Shown piece after piece: positions 11,919-24,167 of a stretch of DNA of 64,000 bases. This DNA is from Serendipita indica DSM 11827 (lineage: Eukaryota > Basidiomycota > Agaricomycetes > Sebacinales > Serendipitaceae), in assembly GCA_910890315.1 (NCBI GenBank), contig CAJVGD010000045.1:106346-170345 (forward strand). The letters run 5' to 3'. How positions within the stretch are numbered: the first letter of the stretch is position 1; each line of letters starts with the position of its first letter. The translations under genes were made by a program, and so were the position numbers. The notes under the pieces were generated by a model. That model did no database searches. It saw nothing but the letters and a program-made list of their open reading frames with translations, and was not told where the DNA came from.

Positions 11919-14271
11919 TTAAAAAGGTAGCAGGCAGACAACCAAACCTTGAAGGACAAGTGGCAAATAAACCGCACAAGTGATGGGGACGAACCACGTC
12001 TTGAGAATGACAGCTTCCCAGAGTATCCTCCTCAGCCATCCTGAAATCGCAACGTCTGTCAATGTCGGATAGAGGGCACCCAACGACCTAGCGCATTGCA
12101 GTAAGCCCATCGGACTGATGAGCAGAACGAATGCCACCGCCGCTGGACGAAGAACCGGCTGAAGCTTGACAAGCTTGCTTACATTTTCTGTTATAGGTTG
12201 ATCCAGTCGTACTGGAACAAGGCAGAGCGGCACTGTCGCGAGAACGGCAATAGTCACGCTCAAGCTAAAGTTGGCGACGGCAATAACAGAGATAACGACG
12301 CCAAGACAGCATAGGTTGAGTGCCTTGAGTAATGCTGGCGTTGTTGGCGGTAAAGGCCGAATCGCAAAGGAATAGACTCCAACAGCGAGGAGGAGAAGCA
12401 CGGACGGCACGCTGACGATCCCGATTGCGAGCGACAAATCAGCCTCCTACAGCCACGTTAGGTTCGAGTCAAAAAGAGCCCAGGAAAAGGCTAACCTGTA
12501 CAAGAGCCCAAAACCAAGCCTGATGAACGATGGCGAGCGTGGCGATACCGACGAGATGCGTCGCACCCATGATACACAAAACTTCCAGTACGGGTCTGTC
12601 CCGCATATGCCAGACCAGCTTTCCCTCATCATCTTCGTCGTCCTTCTCTGACCGCTCTTCGTGCTGAATCCACCCTGTTTGGACATAGAGATGGAGCCCT
12701 CCAAAGCTCGCTGCGAGACCGAGGATAATAACCGGTGGTAAGTAGCGTGCAAACTCTGCAAACTCGCTGGGTGCGGTGAAGAGGTAGAAGAAGAATGATG
12801 CATGGAGGCGTTCGAGGAGATTATTTGTAGTTCGAAGAAGCGATTCTATCACTCTGACAAGGATCAATGAGGTAAGAAGTGGAAAATAAAGGAATTTACC
12901 TTCCGAGGGAGTGGAAGCCATGAGGCCCTGTTGCAGGAACGGTGTAAAGCGTGATTGCATCGATGCGATACCTAAATAGTCTTAGGGGCTTTATAATTTG
13001 CACATATTCAACGAACCGGTGGAAAAGACCATGAACGCCGCTTGGTTCTCCAATGGCCTGATAAGAGACATGGCGTCCAATGTTTCGGACGCGGCGTACA
13101 TAATCGGGCAGATCTGAGGACTTGATCAGAATTGCAGACTTGCCAAAGGTATCACCCACTAATGTCAAAGAGGTCGGCAAGCGGTTGCAAAATTGCGGGT
13201 CCGCGGTGGATTTGATCATCCTTGTGATCGTACAGCACGAGTGGTACACCCATATTTCGAGAGATGACAGATAGGGAATTCGACAAGTCTTGGTTGGGGA
13301 GGCGACCATTTGTTCCCTCTGCCAACTAGTCAATTTTCAAGTAGAATGAATCAGAATGATGTCGCACCAAAGAAGAGGCCAAGGTGACTGAAAGAGTGCC
13401 CTGGATAATCTATTACGAGGGCGGTCCAAATAACGCCCGCAGGTTCCGGATCATTGAGAGGCTGAGCGACGAGGCCTACCGAAAGTGAGCATTCAGCGAA
13501 GAGAATTGAATGAAACGCACCTTTTGACTGGACCCATGATATTCACTCAGCCAGGCGTGTGCTCCATCCAGATACGAGTCGGACACGAGAAATATGAGAT
13601 CTTTTGCCCAGACTGACTGGCGACGAAGGTTATTTGCTAGTGACAACACAGTCGCTATTCCTCGAAGATTTGGCTGTCGCTTCTGACCTTCGTCTTCACG
13701 AGAAATCCATGAGGCCACGATGACTATGGCCTCTGCTCCAGACGTGCGAGGGGACCGGAACGTTCCATATGCGTTGACACCGGCAAAGTCCTGTATTCAT
13801 TATTCAACCGTCCAGCGCTAACGGTATTCACGTACGCCAGTAGGAGTCGAGAAGGTGTATTGTTGAGTCGCCGACGCAATGCCCAGCTCACGAAACTGGG
13901 AAGAAATAAACTCTGCACGTCTAAAGAGCGAAGATTGGAGTTGTCAACGATTATTGCGACACTTTGCTTGAAAATACATACTCTGCGCTGGATGCATTTC
14001 GTCTCCACAAATCCTCCAATAAGCCGAGCTTGATGTCTGCAAATCTAACATCTGCCCAGCTCCAGTCAACGTTTACTTGTCCGGGCTGGAGCGCATTCTC
14101 GTCTATCCATGTCCGCCTGCTGAGTCCGTCCCAAGGCAGGAGCAACAACCATCCAAAGCCGACGAGGAAAAGGAGAACACGAAGAGGAACAAGTCTGTCG
14201 ATTACTTTTGAGATGATTCTTGTACGTCGTTCTATTCGTTTGCGATGTGAAGCCAGCTCTTTGGCCGACAT
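11919..14271 (-). CDS. GAA1: GPI transamidase subunit GAA1
   Basis: Nine exons on the minus strand (14271-13982, 13920-13836, 13790-13521, 13461-13368, 13318-13160, 13113-13017, 12971-12900, 12853-12496, 12446-11919) give 650 residues. GAA1 is the ER-membrane subunit that brings substrate and GPI lipid to the transamidase. A first membrane helix (VLLFLVGFGWLLLLPW) is followed by the luminal peptidase-like domain. That domain contains RTWIDENALQPG, YGTFRSPR, NQDLSNSLSVISRNMG and GLFHRYRIDAITL, then PHGFHSLGR. The C-terminal third is strongly hydrophobic with several membrane helices. Every intron is 45-61 bp. The start codon lies 40 bp from that of BUD23 on the other strand. Confidence 0.93.
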
Positions 14272-14311
14272 TGTCGAGTTCCAAGACTTGAACTCTACCC
14301 GATTTTTCAGA
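14272..14311. promoter_or_regulatory. 40-bp bidirectional gap between GAA1 and BUD23 start codons
   Basis: The minus-strand ATG ends at 14271 and the plus-strand ATG begins at 14312. Both starts are supported by protein conservation, so the two transcripts must either share this 40-bp gap as 5' leaders or overlap. No TATA box is evident. Confidence 0.5.
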
Positions 14312-15460
14312 ATGTCCCGGCCAGAAGACCAGGGGCCAGCTGAACTCGTATGGACCCTATCGTGGGTATTGCAATGGCTTACTCAGGGATTTTAGTACTA
14401 TGGCGATGCAGAAGCACAGAAGTACACGAACAAGTACAGTCAAATCATCTGAATTGGACCAGTTTGCTGATCTTATTCAATTTTTAGCTCCAGAATACAG
14501 AAAATCCAAGCAGAAATGACACACCGAGCCTTGGAACTTTTGGCCTTGCCACCCGACCAACCCCTCTTTCTGCTCGACATTGGCTGCGGCTCCGGTCTTT
14601 CAGGGGAAATTCTCGACGAGCTGGGATATATTTGGGCGGGTGTCGATATTGCCCCTAGTATGCTCCGTGTGTTTCCGTTCGGTGCCTCGTATTCTCATCT
14701 AACACTGCAATGAGACAGAGGTCGCTTTGGAGAGAGAGGTCGAAGGGGATCTATTCCTTCAAGATATCGGTCAAGGGTTTGGATTCCGACCCGGTAGCTT
14801 TGATGGAGCAATCAGGTAAAAGGCTGCATTCAGTCTCAAACGGCACCGCTGACGCGCCTATAGTATCTCTGTACTACAGTGGCTTCTCACCTCCCCATCT
14901 TCACATCCCAACGATACCCCGCCTGCACGCTTGACGCGCTTCTTCACGACACTCTACGCCGTACTTCGGAATCCCTCTCGTGCAGTCTTTCAGTTCTATC
15001 CTGAAACCGATGATCAGATCACATTGATCACTACTATTGCGCGAAAAGCCGGCTTCGGTGGTGGAATTGTCGTCGACTATCCCAATTCACGCAAGGCACG
15101 CAAAGTGTTCCTCTGTCTCATGGTTGGCAGTGGTCGATACCCCGGGGCAAATACGGAAGAATCCAGCAGTATGGACGTCGATAATGAAGGCTTACCACGA
15201 GGTCTCAATGGCGAAGATCCCAACGAGGAGAAACGAAATGTCACATTTGAACGACGGCGAGCTCGTGAAAGACTCCATGGTAAGAAGAAGAAGAAAGGCG
15301 GGATTGACAAGGAGTGGATTTTGAAAAAGAAAGAGGTTCGTTTCCCCGCAAAGGTCATGGCCACTCCTGAGCGCTTGAACAGTTGTATCGCCAAAGGGGC
15401 AAACAAGACGTTCCAAACGATTCCAAGTACACTGGTCGCAGACGCAAGCCGGTATTTTGA
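14312..15460 (+). CDS. BUD23: 18S rRNA (guanine-N7)-methyltransferase BUD23
   Basis: Six exons: 14312-14347, 14396-14433, 14488 to about 14666, about 14719-14815, 14864-15335, 15383-15460. They give about 299 residues. BUD23 with TRM112 makes m7G in the small-subunit rRNA and helps 40S maturation in the nucleus. The canonical start [12 protein letters not shown] is followed by [20 protein letters not shown] motif I (LLDIGCGSG), and [12 protein letters not shown]. Then come [14 protein letters not shown] and the basic C-terminus [20 protein letters not shown]. The exact splice around 14667-14720 has two equal solutions, giving MLQVALERE or MLRVALERE. The last intron (15336-15382) is needed to reach the conserved tail. 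Confidence 0.93.
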
Positions 15461-15858
15461 TCCGACGGACGATGACTTGAGGGCACTAGGCCCCCTCTGT
15501 ATACAGCCTTTACCCATTTTTCAACCTTGGCGCCTCTTTTTTATCGGTTTCAGTCCCCCGCCGACCAACTCGAGTGGCGTACGCGAGAGGCCGTTCTCAT
15601 TCCGAGCAACGTCTACGAGGCCCAATTCAAAAGATAATGAGTAGGAGGACCTGAATCATCGCAATTTTGCTGTGCCTTGAATGTACGCCAGGCTCGCATT
15701 CCCTGTAGCCCACCCCGTCCATGTACGCAAGTCCGACGGAGACCGGTTTGTCAGGGCGCGCTGTTCCACCTTGACCTATGTCCTTTCCGGCGCTGTGACC
15801 ATAAAAGCGACAACTATCACTCTCGCCTTGTAGCTATCATCTTTTCTTTCTCTCATTC
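15461..15858. other. Intergenic; CT-rich promoter
   Basis: No gene. The interval from about 15820 to 15890 is rich in TTTC/CTTTC runs, typical of a fungal core promoter directly upstream of the ATG at 15859. Confidence 0.4.
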
Positions 15859-17593
15859 ATGTTTTCTTTCTTTCCTTCCAAGTTGAACTCACGTCGCCAA
15901 CGGTCAGCCATTATTGCCCCGTCTTTCTCGCTGCTGACGAATACCAGGGTTCGCAACTGCAGTCAACCTGCCCTTTCTTCAATAGATTCAGATGCACGAT
16001 CTTCTGCTTCAATCTGCTCGAGCCCAGACGATGCTCCCCCATTGCCTGACTCCCAAGAATACCGAAACGCATACACCAAGTTTCTCATCAACTACCCTCA
16101 ATATACCAAGACTCGACCATTAGATACGCTAAGGGAGCAAGAATTTACTCGGCTGACCAACAGCAAGATTGTCTACATGGACGCCACCGGTGCAAGCCTT
16201 TACCCAGAGTCGCTCGTCCGTGGGCACTTGCAGCTACTTTCTCAAACTGTCTTTGGAAACACCCACTCCGATAGTCCTTCGTGAGTCGGGTTTCAGGTAT
16301 TCTTTTCATTCTGCTGATGACCCTGCACAGATCTCGAGAGTCCGAGGTTCAACTCCGCGCAGCACGGAGTGCAATCTTATCATACTTCGAGGCACCAGAG
16401 TCCGAGTACGTTTGCATATTCACAGCAAATTGCACTGGTGCCCTCAAGCTCGTTGGGGAGTCGTACCCTTTCACCTCGAACGGTCGGTTTGTTCTTGCCG
16501 AAGACAGCCATAATAGTGTCAACGGGATTCGAGTTTTCGCCGAGCGCGCCGGGGCATCAGTACATTATGTTCCTTCGACCCGCTTTGGGGGCTTTGACGA
16601 GATGTCCATGCAGGTATGGCACTGCTTGTTTGTGGGGGGCCATGTGAACAAATAGCTAATCCAACCTCGTAGGAGGCACTCAAGGGCAGTCCATCTGGTG
16701 CTTCTCTCGTGGCGATTACTGGCCAATCCAACGTCACGGGATATCGTCCACGCCTCGTAGAAGTGGTGTCAAGCGCCAAGAAGGCAGGCTACGACGTTCT
16801 TTTGGATGCCGCGGCGCTTGCGTCTACGGCACCGATATCCTTGGGCTCCACATCTGACAAAGGCAAGGGGCTCAGGGGCCGAGTGGACGCGATGGCGATC
16901 AGCTTTTACAAAATGTTTGGATATCCGACTGGTGTTGGGGCGCTCATTGCTCGCAAAGACTTTTTGGAGAGGCTGAGAAAGCCGTGGTTTGCAGGCGGAA
17001 CCGTCGAGGTGGTTGGATTCCCAACTGGTGTGACGGAGACGGCCGTCCAATGGGAGCGATTCGAAGAGGGTACCACGAATTACACAAGCATCTCTGCCAT
17101 CCCAAGGGGTTTAGGCATTTTATCCCCGTTTGTCAAAGGAAAAGATCCGGTCCTCCCACTCCGACTATCAGCCCTTCACAAATGGCTACACCGCGCATTG
17201 CAATCTATCGTACACAGCACTGGGCTTCCCGTCGTCCACATACTCACCATGGATCCGGAGCATATAAACCCTCAGTCCGACTCGATGGGCTACATCCTCT
17301 CGATGACCTTCCACAACCGATATGGTATTCGAATTCCCAATTGCGTAGTCTCGCAACGTGCCGACAAGTGTGGTCTCTCGCTTCGGACTGGCTGCGTCTG
17401 CAACCCAGGAGGCGTGATTGCCATCATGAATCTACGCGACAAGTTGTGGATGCTCGAAGGTGGACTGAGATACCAAGAGATTGAAGCTAGGATGGGTGTG
17501 GATGCTGGTGTCGTCCGTCTCAGTCTTGGGATCACCAGCTCATTCCGCGATGTCTTTGAAACTGCGCAGTTCGTGTCAACATTTGTAGAGTAG
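15859..17593 (+). CDS. Class-V aminotransferase-fold PLP enzyme (molybdenum-cofactor-sulfurase-like)
   Basis: Three exons (15859-16280, 16331-16613, 16673-17593) give 541 residues. The fold is that of the NifS/MOCOS N-terminal domain. YMDATGASLYPESLV and FTANCTGALKLVGESYPF are seen early. The PLP-Lys segment is ISFYKMFGYPTGVGAL, and the desulfurase-type cysteine loop RTGCVCNPGG lies near the C-terminus. Full MOCOS proteins carry an extra MOSC domain that is absent here, so this is a stand-alone desulfurase-like enzyme of a family common in fungi. Whether it supplies sulfur to the molybdenum cofactor is inference. The first about 50 residues are Ser/Arg-rich and could be a mitochondrial presequence. 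Confidence 0.82.
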
Positions 17594-17731
17594 TCGGAAG
17601 AGATTAGCTATATCTCTGATTTTTAAAATATCTTATTATATAGGGCATCTGGCATTGCGCTCCTCAGCCGGTTGTCGGCGCTTGAAACCGCTTTGACCTC
17701 GACCACCCTTTTGTATTACATAATCACGGCC

Positions 17732-20700
17732 ATGGATGCCTCTGCAGCGCTTGCCGAGGCTCTAATGGTTCCTCCAATAATCTCAGAAATCGATACAGCG
17801 GGCCTTGCACTCCTTTCGCAGGTCCTGATGGACGAGCCCGCCGATTCAGCAGACGCTATCATTTCAATGCCTTTACCGGAGCCACTTCCGCCCGAAAAGG
17901 ACACTTTAAACGTTGCCAAACCGATAGGAAGCGAGGAAAAGGAGCACATCACTGTGGTCACAGCGGAAACGACAGAACCACTGGCCTTTGAACCCATCTC
18001 TGGGTTATTGCCACCAGCTACTTTGGAGGACGTCGGTGACTTGGCTGCGAAAGATGAATTCGCAGTCGAAGAGTCGCTTGGAGATGAGAAAATGGCTAAA
18101 AATCCACTCTCAACTCTTCCAGCGGCTCAGGGCGGTGACATAGCCGCTTATTTCGCCTTGGAATTCCTCGACCTGCAGTACATCTACTATCTACAACGTT
18201 CTTCCGTGTCTCTTGGACGATCTTCCAACGATTCGTCTGGGACAGCCGCCGACATCGACCTCGGACCTTTGAAGAACATTTCGCGACTTCACGCTCGCAT
18301 CGAGTATGAAGAGGAGCTCGAGCGATTCGTCCTTGCCGTCGTCGGTAGAAATGGCGCGTTTGTCGACGGAAACTGGTACGGTCCTGGCAAACGAATACCC
18401 TTGGGCAACGGGTATGTCCACAAAGCTATGTATTTTATGAGAAGGATCGCTGACTTGGACTTGTTTTATAGTACCCTTATTCAAATTTCGACTCGCACGT
18501 TTCATTTTTTACTCCCTCATAGCAACACACCTTCGGCCTCTGGCGATGGCAATGTGGAAAACGATATGGACAACGAAGTGCCGGCTCTGGACAGCGCCGT
18601 TACCACTGTTGACGACGATTCGCATTCAACCAACGCATCTGCCACTCCAAAACAGGGAGTCGTCATTCCTGAGCATGAACCCGACGAAGAGGATGATCTT
18701 GCACTCGACGAAGAAAATGCTGCGCTGGATCAAATGGAGTTTTACCGGTCGCTTAGTGGCAAAGGGAAGGGAAAGGGCAAAGGAAAGGCACCTACAGCTC
18801 CTCCCAAGCGAGGAAGAGGTCGTCCTCGCAAGTCGTCCACTGCGACCAAAGTGAAACCAGCACCAGCATCGTCCTATACATACGACGACGAAGAGGAAGT
18901 CGACTTGCGCGCTGCTGATATGGACGACTTTGAGAGCGAAATTGATGACGAGGACGATCGAGACGGGGACTTTGTGCCCAAGCGCACAAAAAGTGGTGGC
19001 CGCCGGCGGGGAGGACTGGGCAAAGTGAAGAGTGGGACAACTGCCAGAGCTGTTCGGACATCGGTCGACGCGGTGGAGGTCAAGGACGAGGAAATGTCTG
19101 ACGCTGAAATCGATCAACTTGATGAGGCAGACGAGTTACAGGAGAATGATGCCGGAACTGAAGCGCTTTCTCCGACGGCAGAAAAGAAGTCTGCTCCCAA
19201 AAGAAAGCGAGAACTCGTTGATCTCGATTTTGAGGACGTGCCCCTTGGCAAGCGCAGACGCACGGCGAGTTCATCTGCGCCCACAGAGGCCAATAAAGCG
19301 CCAAAGCAGCCCAAGGGTCGAAAGAAGGGATCTAGCAAGCCAGAGATGAAGAGCCTCTTCACGACCACTCCCGCACCTCTTCCGTCGGCATCAGCAGCAG
19401 CGAATGCAGAAAATGGCGAGGCGGATCTGGGCGACAAGGCCAAGGGAGGGAAGAAAGGCAAGGCCATCGCGAAGAAAGGCAAGAAGACGACTGGGAATGG
19501 AACTGAAGATCAAGATGAGCTCAAAGAGGACGAATCAGAGTCGAAAGAGGTCAAGGAAGAGCCAAAACCGACAGGACCGCCACCGCCAAAGCCACCGTTT
19601 ACGTATCCATTACTATGCTATCGAGCTCTCAAGGTAACGTCGTAATGACTACTCTTGTCACTTTTGCTGATCCACTTCGAGGCTTTGAATGGCAAAGCTC
19701 CATATCGTGCTATCACCAAATGGCTAGAAACTGAGTATCCTTATTTTGCTGCCGCAACAAGAGACGGGAAGGACGGGTGGGAAAACTCGACTCGACACAC
19801 CTTGTCCTCACATCGAGCGTTTATCAAGATTGATAGAAAGCCCGAAGAACGTGGCAAAGGCTGTTTTTGGAGCTTTGACCCCGAGTTTGAGGAGCAGTTC
19901 AAGGACCAATGGAGGGCATCCGAGAGCCAGGCTCGTAACCCAAGACCTGGTCCTCGACCACCAAATCCTCCTCCGCCGTTTCAAGGAGCGCCTGGCATGT
20001 ACCCAAGACCCCCATTTCCTGGACCGCCTCCCATGGGTTGGCAAGGAGTCACCCCGCCGCACTTGATGCCTGGATATCGACCGATGCCACCAGGCGTTCC
20101 AGGCCCTGCGTATCCATATTCATCTATGCCTCGTCCTCCAGGCATGATGCCGCACCCCCTTGGTCCACATCCACCCCCTATGCGCCCGATGATGGGACCT
20201 CCTCCGCTTGGTGGACCCATTCCGCCCGGCGCCAGCGCCGCAGCTGCGAAAGCTCGAGCACCCAAGAAGTCAAAGGCGGCATTGGGAGCGGCATTCAGCC
20301 GAGCTCCGCTAATACGGCCTGGACTTGGTGGTGTACCGTCCAAGCCTGGTGAATCCTCCACGGGAGATGGTGGCGTAGATGAGCTCGTACTCCGAGGCGA
20401 GCATATCATTAGGATGGCTACTCGTGCGGCAAAGGATGAGCTCTTGGGACGTGCTCCCCCTGGAATGGGTATCGCGGTTGCTACAGGTGGTTGGGGAGTT
20501 GGAGGTTTCCCACCTCCTATCCCAGTTCATGGCGCGAAGGGACCAGGAAAGCATCCAATATCCAACGCTAGGCCGACTGCGAGCCAAAAGATCAAGTTTG
20601 TCTTATCGGAACCTCCCCCAGAAGCTCCTGTGCCCATGGCACCCCCTGTTCCGATGAACCAGGCGAAGCCTGATGCATCAGATGGTGGTGAAAAGGAAAA

Positions 20701-21016
20701 GCCTGTACCAAGACCCCTGGTCGTCCCACTCCTTTTTTTCAGCGGCACGTTGTACATCAACCCGAAGGCGTACTCGCAACTGGACGAGGAAGACGTCACA
20801 AAGATGAACGGCATGACATTCGCAGATGCAATGGCACATGTCATGGCCAAATGTGCTCCGATTCCTGCGCCTTCGCGAACCCCAGCGCCGAACACCAAAG
20901 TCTCTGGGGACAAGGATGAGGAAAAGGAGGAAGACGAGGACGAGGCCTCTCAATCACCCATCGTAGACTCCCCTGCTGACGATGGTGAAGGATTCTTGCG
21001 ACAGCTTCCAACTTGA
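17732..21016 (+). CDS. FHA-forkhead transcription factor (FHL1/FOXK-like)
   Basis: Three exons (17732-18411, 18472-19633, 19682-21016) give 1058 residues. An FHA phosphothreonine-binding domain lies around residues 135-245, with the GRSSN, SRLHARIEYEEE and RNGAFVDG core motifs. It is followed by very acidic and Lys-rich stretches and an AT-hook (GRGRPRK, about residue 343). A winged-helix forkhead domain at about 598-690 starts KPPFTYPLLCYRAL and contains ITKWLETEYPYF and WENSTRHTLSSHRAF. A Pro/Gly/Met-rich tail ends the protein. FHA plus forkhead is the FHL1/FOXK plan, and in yeast FHL1 drives ribosomal-protein genes; transfer of that role is inference. The first intron is 60 bp with no in-frame stop, so an unspliced read-through would stay open. 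Confidence 0.88.
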
Positions 21017-21459
21017 TGCTTGATGTCTTCGCATATTGCTGGCATTCTGCACTTTGCTATTATGCTGGGTACTCTGTATTATCATAGTCTGTAACACTAG
21101 TGCTAGACTGATACTTTACTATCGGAGATTTCCTTTTTGGATGCGGCACTAAACGAAGGGCGCGCCCTTTGGCGCTGCAAACTTTGGACCCGACTTGTTG
21201 ATTGTGAGACACTATTGGTCCCCGCTGAGCCGCCAACGCTGGTTCGGATGATTTCCAGTCGAACCTGATATCTCATATTCAATTTGGGTCGCGTTTGCTG
21301 GTCCATGCTTGGTCAATTGCAGGCTGTAACACAAACAGCACATCATACAAACTAGACTTGTCACCAAGCCATTATTGATGAATAGCGACGCGTCAGCCGA
21401 AACGCGTACGCCTCAGTCGTGTTGTGCTCTTCCTCAACTTCCCCCACGACTTTGCTTCG
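21017..21459. other. Intergenic region, nothing recognised
   Basis: This stretch lies between the forkhead gene and OTU1, both on the plus strand. It should hold the terminator of one and the promoter of the other. I see no coding exon or RNA gene. Confidence 0.4.
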
Positions 21460-22865
21460 ATGGCACCGCTCAGGATTAGACATCCAAAAGGGGTATCCAC
21501 GATAGATATTGACCTGGAGAGCGGAACTGTTCTCGAGCTTCAGCAAGAGATTCGTAAAGTCACTGGAATTCTTCCATCTTTACAAGATGGTGAGTGCAGT
21601 CTCTTCTATCTCATTTTCCTATTCTATCCCTATATTATATCAACCTGTTTTCACTAAACTTATCCTTTTTCGTGCTGGCTCCTTTACTCTCACGTCATCC
21701 GATCAGTCAAGACTGGATTTCCTCCACGGAGTATCACGCTCATCTCAGAATTGCCCATTGCATCACTCGGTCTCCAACGAGGGGATCAACTGATCATCGG
21801 AGAGCTCAAGGCCACCCCAACGTCTACAGCGCCAGCCCCTCAGCCACAACCGATAGAACGGACAATAGCTTCACAGGGAACGGTCAGAAAGGGAGAAAAT
21901 GCTCCTCCACGGCCTCAGCCAGCACCAAAGACAATTCCTACGCCAGCTCAGCCAGTCCCGACTGCCTCTTCGTCAAGTACATCGCGCGCTGCGCCTCCTG
22001 TAATTACACCAACCCCTACTGTCCTGGGGCAAGGTGCACAAGGAGACGAAGTGGAGACTGATTCTGGTGTCGTTGTTCATCGGATAGTACCCGATGACAA
22101 CTCGTGTCTCTTCTCCTCGGTGGGAATCGTTCTGGAGCAAGATATGGGCAAGGGAGCGAGCCTAAGGCGCGGTATGTCTTAGACTTCCTTCTACTAAGAT
22201 AATATATACTGACCTCGAATAAAGTGGTCGCGGACGCCATTATGAAGAACCCTATCAAGTATGACGAAGCCACCTTGGGGTGAGTTTTCAATTTAGGTTC
22301 AATTACAAATTCTGATTCAACCAAGACGCTCAACGGATGACTATATCAGGACTATCCTCAAGCCGTCCACATGGGGAGGAGCGATCGGTTCGTGATTTTA
22401 GTCACATAACGCCTCAGAAAACTTAGGCGTTGCAGAGCTCTCGATCTTCTCGGACTATTACAAGACGGAAATCACGAGCATAGACGTCGAAACGGGAAGG
22501 TGTGATCGCTTTGGAGAGGGTCAATATGTGAGTCCTTCCGTCGGTTTGTCCCGTTCTCATGATTGACATGCTCGTAGGCCAGTCGAGTTATCCTCCTATA
22601 CTCTGGGATTCATTACGACGCCGTCTCCCTGGCCCCAATTCCAGATGCTCCTCTTGACTTTCATACCACCATCTTTCCAGTAGAAGATGAGGCGATCCTC
22701 CAAGGTGCACTCAAGCTCGCAACCGTTCTCCGAGGCAAGAAACAGTTTACCAATACGGCAACGTTCGATCTGCGCTGCGAGATTTGCAATGTCGGACTCA
22801 AAGGGGAGAAGGGAGCACGAGAGCACGCTACTCAGACGGGGCACACCGCGTTTGGAGAGTATTAG
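21460..22865 (+). CDS. OTU1: OTU-family deubiquitinase OTU1/YOD1
   Basis: Six exons: 21460-21589, 21707-22171, 22225-22279, 22326-22387, 22427-22527, 22578-22865. They give 366 residues. OTU1/YOD1 trims ubiquitin chains from CDC48/p97 clients. The N-terminal ubiquitin-like (UBX-like) domain includes IRHPKGVSTIDID and LGLQRGDQLIIG. A Pro/Ala-rich linker precedes the OTU catalytic domain. The catalytic Asp/Cys segment is PDDNSCLFSSVG (Cys near residue 178) and the catalytic His is in GIHYDAV (near residue 282). A C2H2 finger closes the protein (CEICNVGLKGEKGAREHATQTGH without its middle is C..C..H..H). The first intron is long for this window at 117 bp. UFD1, another CDC48 partner, is also in this window at 49757. 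Confidence 0.93.
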
Positions 22866-22928
22866 TTGTTGGTACGGTCTGCTTTCATGCAATATTCGAG
22901 TGAAGTAACAACTATAACTAAACCGGCA

Positions 22929-24015
22929 TCATGAGGATACTGACTTGATGACTCTGTGAACTGCACGACCGAGTTGGACGAGTGGGTTTGCATGAGATGC
23001 AACTCCGACGGTCACTTGTGCTTTGGCCTTTTCATCGGCAGGGAATGCGAGGGATAAGATGCGATCCGAATGTTCGACTATCTTTGGGTAAAACTCGTCT
23101 AGCAGTGCGGGTATTGGGTTCTTTGCTGTCTGAGCATTGCGGAGGAGGAGTATGCAGGCAGCAACCTGGCAGTCAAGAGGAGTGACTCTGCATCACACAG
23201 TCATTAACGCGAGAGACCTCAAATGGAGCATGCATACTGTTTCGAAAGGAAGAACGCATGATGCGCCAGTAGCGGGTTGAGAAGATCAAAGGTTTCGCGG
23301 GCCTTTTCTAGCAGCTATAAGTTATCAGTGTATTGATGATCTGCAAATGATGAGCAGCCGACCTTTTCCTTCCCGAATGCTTCATTAATAATCTTGTCCT
23401 TTTCGTCAACAATAGTCTTGGGCTTGTCAAAAGGTCGTTTCTTCTCCTCCATTCCATCGTTTTCGTCGTTCTCTTGTTGGAGATTCCACATGCCTGCGGG
23501 CTCGAGCGTCGCACGAATCTCCTCCCTCAGTCGCCGAGGGAGGTAATATCGAGCAGGTACTGGAAGAAGCGTCGCGAGGACTTTATGGACACCGACTCGA
23601 TAATTTTCTGGATTCGCATACAGAACCGCGTTCTAGACCAAGCCTCAAAAACCCTCCATCAAAGGTATTTCCAATCACTCACTGTGAGGTCCTTGAGTCG
23701 TGAGTCTACATATGCAGACCACGCTGTCCGCTTTACACTCGCGATATCGTCACCTGCCTCTTCGCCTTGCAACTTTTGGAGGTATCGCAAAATCGAGCGC
23801 GCAGTACCAATTTCTTGACCCTCGTGTCTGAGAAACGGAAGACTACATGTTGGTGAAACGTCTGGGTCGGTACATTCGACGAGCGCATAACTTTGCTGGC
23901 CGTTTGCACAGAGAAGTTGCAAGTACAAGACACAAGCAAGCGAGTCGACGTCAAAAGAAGGAAGGCTCCAGCTATGGGGCCATATGTAGAGAGTTATCTC
24001 AGTGTTATGGGACAT
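22929..24015 (-). CDS. Metaxin / SAM37-type mitochondrial sorting protein
   Basis: Four minus-strand exons (24015-23683, 23632-23363, 23314-23238, 23187-22929) give 312 residues. The N-terminus LYIWPHSWSLPSFDVDSLAC, then LQLLC and SLPFLRHEGQEIGTA, is the thioredoxin-like GST fold of metaxins and SAM37. These are cytosol-facing subunits of the outer-membrane sorting and assembly complex that inserts beta-barrel proteins. Further along, LDCQVAACILLL and a C-terminal GRAVHRVIK segment fit the GST C-terminal domain. It lies tail-to-tail with OTU1, 63 bp apart, and 152 bp downstream of SLT11 on the same strand. Confidence 0.8.
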
Positions 24016-24167
24016 TCCAGGCCTCCGGAACAGAAAAGTCGAATGTTGTCGGGATTCAAGCTGGTTTTCAAAGGGAACTCAGGCAGCCTTTGGGGATCAC
24101 CATGATTCTATTAGCACAGGAATATAAGTAAAGGGATGTGATCTTTCAGAAAGCTAGCGTGGAATGG

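Noticed and set aside
13462-13520. GAA1 intron ending at the nearer GGTAG acceptor
   Set aside because: That junction gives a frame that soon stops. The CTCAG acceptor at 13462 yields PLNDPEPAGVIWTALVIDYP, which matches the family.
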